Source: Amoeboaphelidium occidentale (lineage: Eukaryota; Aphelidiomycota; Aphelidea). From it: DNA of 51,470 nt. The translations under genes were made by a program, and so were the position numbers. Of this stretch, positions 51,384-51,470 are shown piece after piece; within the stretch, counting starts at the first letter, position 1, and each line of letters begins with the position of its first letter. The DNA is taken from positions 158,716 through 210,185 of the forward strand of contig JALGPX010000005.1 of assembly GCA_023515795.1 (NCBI GenBank), given 5' to 3'. The notes beneath the pieces are model-generated. The model was not told where the DNA came from. It saw only the letters and a program-made list of their open reading frames with translations, and did no database searches.

Positions 51384-51470
51384 AACTGTCGACGTTTCAC
51401 TAAGAAACGCTTAACTTACTTAACTGTAAACCTAGCAAGACCGAAATAAACGCACTTCGTTCACTTCGCT

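Larger units (their letters stand above)
46792..51470 (-). mobile_element. Copia-group LTR retrotransposon (runs off the right edge)
   Basis: A near-complete Ty1/Copia element on the minus strand. 5' LTR 51387-51470 (continues beyond the window); primer-binding site 51386-51376; gag, protease and integrase, then reverse transcriptase and RNase H in Copia order; polypurine tract GAGGGGGAG at about 46885-46895; 3' LTR 46884 down to a contig join at 46791. It crosses one scaffolding gap with repeated sequence on both sides, so whether it is whole cannot be judged here. A second, unrelated LTR is nested within one version (49523-49722). LTRs are nearly identical in the window and insertions are polymorphic, so the family is young. 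Confidence 0.93.

Noticed and set aside
1-51470. CRISPR-like arrays, rRNA genes or other tRNAs
   Set aside because: No regularly spaced short repeats and no rRNA-like or further cloverleaf sequences were found on reading.

Overview
This looks like nuclear DNA from an early-diverging, probably zoosporic fungus (Cryptomycota/Rozella-like or chytrid-grade; this is inference). The basis is the tail of a division-2 chitin synthase, cytoplasmic dynein heavy chain, BCS1, CDC14, CCT5 and 3-hydroxyanthranilate dioxygenase, very compact spacing, introns of only 30-46 nt, and a Shaker-type voltage-gated K+ channel, a class I do not associate with Dikarya. Base composition is moderately AT-rich.

Layout. 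1-600: end of a chitin synthase gene. 600-2342: CCT5 (-). 2609-7837: a very large three-repeat membrane protein (+), ending 28 nt from the 3-hydroxyanthranilate dioxygenase gene (-, 7866-8476), which is head-to-head with an oxidoreductase-like small protein (+). 9067-10527: GT90 glycosyltransferase (-). 10895-12862: CDC14 phosphatase (-). 12931-13523: a Copia LTR insertion and, directly after it, the uninserted version of the same site. 13524-14914: an acidic/basic nuclear-looking protein (+). 14961-16016: secreted MATH/BTB-like protein (-). 16415-16487: tRNA-Met. 17030-22903: an accessory block on the minus strand with a small unknown gene, a FEN1/XPG-like nuclease gene and a Fanzor gene (eukaryotic TnpB homologue, RNA-guided nuclease family). 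23230-38332: BCS1 and the whole five-exon dynein heavy chain (4,541 codons). 38476-45617: AAA+ ATPase, coactosin-PH protein, Kv channel, secreted protein and EEP-fold phosphodiesterase. 46391-51470: Copia retrotransposon material running off the right edge.

The most interesting system is the XPG-like nuclease plus Fanzor pair. Both keep their catalytic residues, both carry basic nuclear-type patches, they lie on one strand, and they share one reading frame interrupted only by a TAA. I know of no described coupling of a flap-endonuclease-like protein with Fanzor, so this is a candidate two-nuclease mobile or domesticated module.

A caution applies throughout. Twelve single-n junctions and one 19-n run join contigs, and most carry the same sequence on both sides with SNPs and small indels. 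These are best read as two haplotypes (or unmerged contig ends) laid end to end, not as real tandem duplications. They reveal Copia presence/absence polymorphism at two loci. They also suggest that 46.39-46.88 kb is a chimeric hub of three LTR ends and that 22.93-46.39 kb may be wrongly oriented or placed.
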